Shown: piece after piece, positions 12,886-13,821 of the stretch
Layout of the letters: the number at the start of each line of letters is the position of its first letter
How positions within the stretch are numbered: the stretch's first letter is position 1
Origin: Myxococcales bacterium UBA5297
GTDB taxonomy: Bacteria; Myxococcota; Myxococcia; Myxococcales; UBA5297
DNA length: 13,821 nucleotides
Reading direction: 5' to 3'
Assembly: GCA_002408385.1 (NCBI GenBank)
Contig: DHSB01000169.1
Span: forward strand, 1 to 13,821
The notes under the pieces: generated by a model
Databases searched by the model: none
Seen by the model: the letters and a program-made list of their open reading frames with translations, nothing else
Told to the model about the DNA's origin: nothing
Made by a program: the position numbers and the translations under genes

Positions 12886-12917
12886 GCTGGCGATGTTACC
12901 CGGCTAACGCCGCCAGC
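12886..12917. terminator. Possible hairpin between convergent genes
   Basis: GCTGGCG (12886-12892) and CGCCAGC (12911-12917) form a 7-bp perfect inverted repeat with an 18-base loop. It straddles the junction between the lipoprotein stop (12869) and the kinase stop (12896). No T-run is present, so support is weak. Confidence 0.25.
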
Positions 12918-13821
12918 TTCCTGCGCGCAAGCGTGAGGCGAAATCGAGCGCCCCCTTCCCCCTGCCCCAGCTCCTCTAATCGCCCGCCGTGCTCCTGGGC
13001 GATGCGCAGCGCGATGGCCAACCCCAGGCCCGTGCCGCCCTCCTTGGTCGTGAAGTACGGCTCGAAGAGCCCTGGGCGGTCTTCGGGACGCACCCCCGGC
13101 CCCTCGTCCTCCACCTCCAGCGCCACCTGACCTTCGTCCAAGGCGCGCGCCCGCACTCGGATGCAGCCGCCCTGCGGCATCGCCTGCTCGGCGTTGGTCA
13201 CCAGGTTGATGAGCACCTGAGCAAGCTGGTCGCGATCGGCCTGCACGAGCAGCCCCGGCTCCAGCTCGCGCGCGATGCGGATCCCCCCGGGCGGCGATGA
13301 GTAGAGCGAAAGGACCGTCGAAGCCAGCTCGGCGAGGTCGAGCTCGGCGAGCTGCGGCTTGGGCAGCCGCGCGAACTTGGAGAACTCGTCGACGATGCGC
13401 CTGAGGCGCTCGACCTCCTCGAGCACCGCCCGCGAAGACTCGAGGAAGATCTCGTCGAAGTCCGGGCGCTGCGCCCGGTGCGCGGCCAGCAGCGTCTCGA
13501 CCGACATGCGGATGGGGGTCAGCGGGTTCTTGATCTCGTGGGCGAGCCGGCGCGCGACCCCTTGCCAGGCCGCCACCCTCTCGGCCATGGCGGCGCGTTC
13601 GGTGGTGCTCTTGAGGTCGCGGCTCATCGCGTTGAAGGCCTCGACCAGCGCGGCGATCTCGCCCGAGGCGCGCACGTCGACCTGGTGACCGAGCTCTCCG
13701 GCGGCGATGGCCCGCGCGCCGCGGGCGAGCGCGCCGACAGGGCGCGCGATGCGCCCGGCGAGGGCCAGCCCGAGCACCATGGCGATGGCGAGCAGCGCGG
13801 CCCACAGGACGGTCGCACCGC
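12896..13821 (-). CDS. NtrY-like sensor histidine kinase (5' end outside window)
   Basis: Partial gene; the frame is open to the right edge, so the true N-terminus, probably with a periplasmic sensor and first membrane segment, is missing. In order from the edge: a membrane segment (TVLWAALLAIAMVLGLALAG), a HAMP domain (RIARPVGALARGARAIAAGEL onward), and a HisKA domain with H-box RRLAHEIKNPLTP (phospho-accepting His codon at 13538-13540). The LEEVERLRRIVDEFSKFARLPKP segment is typical of the NtrY group. The ATPase domain follows, with N-box LINLVTNAEQAM, VEDEGPGV, LFEPYFTTKEGGTGLGLAIA and a final GARFRLTL. It should autophosphorylate and pass phosphate to a response regulator. NtrY partners (NtrX) are often sigma-54-activator-like, but none is visible here; a partner could lie beyond the window. 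It is convergent with the lipoprotein gene. Confidence 0.9.
   Translation of the reverse strand, partial: GATVLWAALLAIAMVLGLALAGRIARPVGALARGARAIAAGELGHQVDVRASGEIAALVEAFNAMSRDLKSTTERAAMAERVAAWQGVARRLAHEIKNPLTPIRMSVETLLAAHRAQRPDFDEIFLESSRAVLEEVERLRRIVDEFSKFARLPKPQLAELDLAELASTVLSLYSSPPGGIRIARELEPGLLVQADRDQLAQVLINLVTNAEQAMPQGGCIRVRARALDEGQVALEVEDEGPGVRPEDRPGLFEPYFTTKEGGTGLGLAIALRIAQEHGGRLEELGQGEGGARFRLTLARRKLAALAG

Noticed and set aside
12306..13805. Minus-strand open frame overlapping the kinase, lipoprotein and end of the activator
   Set aside because: It is out of frame with the kinase, which has all HisKA and ATPase boxes, and it is strongly Arg/Ala-rich.
1..13821. CRISPR arrays, tRNA or rRNA genes, insertion sequences, attachment sites
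   Set aside because: No regularly spaced direct repeats, no tRNA or rRNA-like sequence, no transposase or integrase and no terminal repeats were seen.

Overview
This is a very GC-rich bacterial window whose real genes carry almost exclusively G or C in third codon positions. The mix of families suggests a myxobacterium-like member of Myxococcota (old Deltaproteobacteria): a secreted DUF4476 protein, a two-membrane-segment protein whose C-terminus resembles the Myxococcus MXAN_5187 C-terminal family, a sigma-54 activator fused to an ATPase-TPR module, and an NtrY-like kinase. No marker gene is present, so this placement is inference.

Left part (1-4948). A minus-strand secreted DUF4476 protein ends at a clear 12-bp-stem terminator. 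Next comes dapF (diaminopimelate epimerase, minus strand, GTG start). Diverging from it is a plus-strand group: a class I glutamine amidotransferase, a secreted HEAT-repeat protein, and a secreted NlpC/P60-superfamily amidase-like protein (DUF1460). The last two overlap by an ATGA junction. A minus-strand zinc-ribbon plus DUF2007-type protein converges on them. DapF makes meso-diaminopimelate and the DUF1460 protein is a likely muropeptide amidase, so peptidoglycan is a weak common theme.

Middle part (4949-8762). A small single-pass membrane protein and the MXAN_5187-like membrane protein each have their own sigma-70-like promoter. A stretch of about 1.09 kb without a convincing gene follows. 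It holds hairpins, a tight cluster of perfect palindromes at 8178-8279, an operator-like inverted repeat at 8637-8659, and a near-perfect sigma-54 (-24/-12) promoter at 8676-8691.

Right part (8763-13821). The main gene encodes a 1236-residue regulator: an N-terminal STAND/AAA_16-like P-loop ATPase with a degenerate Walker B, then a long TPR region, then a complete sigma-54 activation domain (Walker A, GAFTGA, Walker B) and a Fis-type helix-turn-helix. The sigma-54 promoter in front of it suggests autoregulation. Eleven bases after its stop codon lies a second -24/-12 element, immediately ahead of a small lipoprotein gene of unknown function. Regulator, two sigma-54 promoters and lipoprotein look like one compact regulatory circuit and are the most interesting part of the window. 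A convergent, 5'-truncated NtrY-like histidine kinase runs off the right edge.
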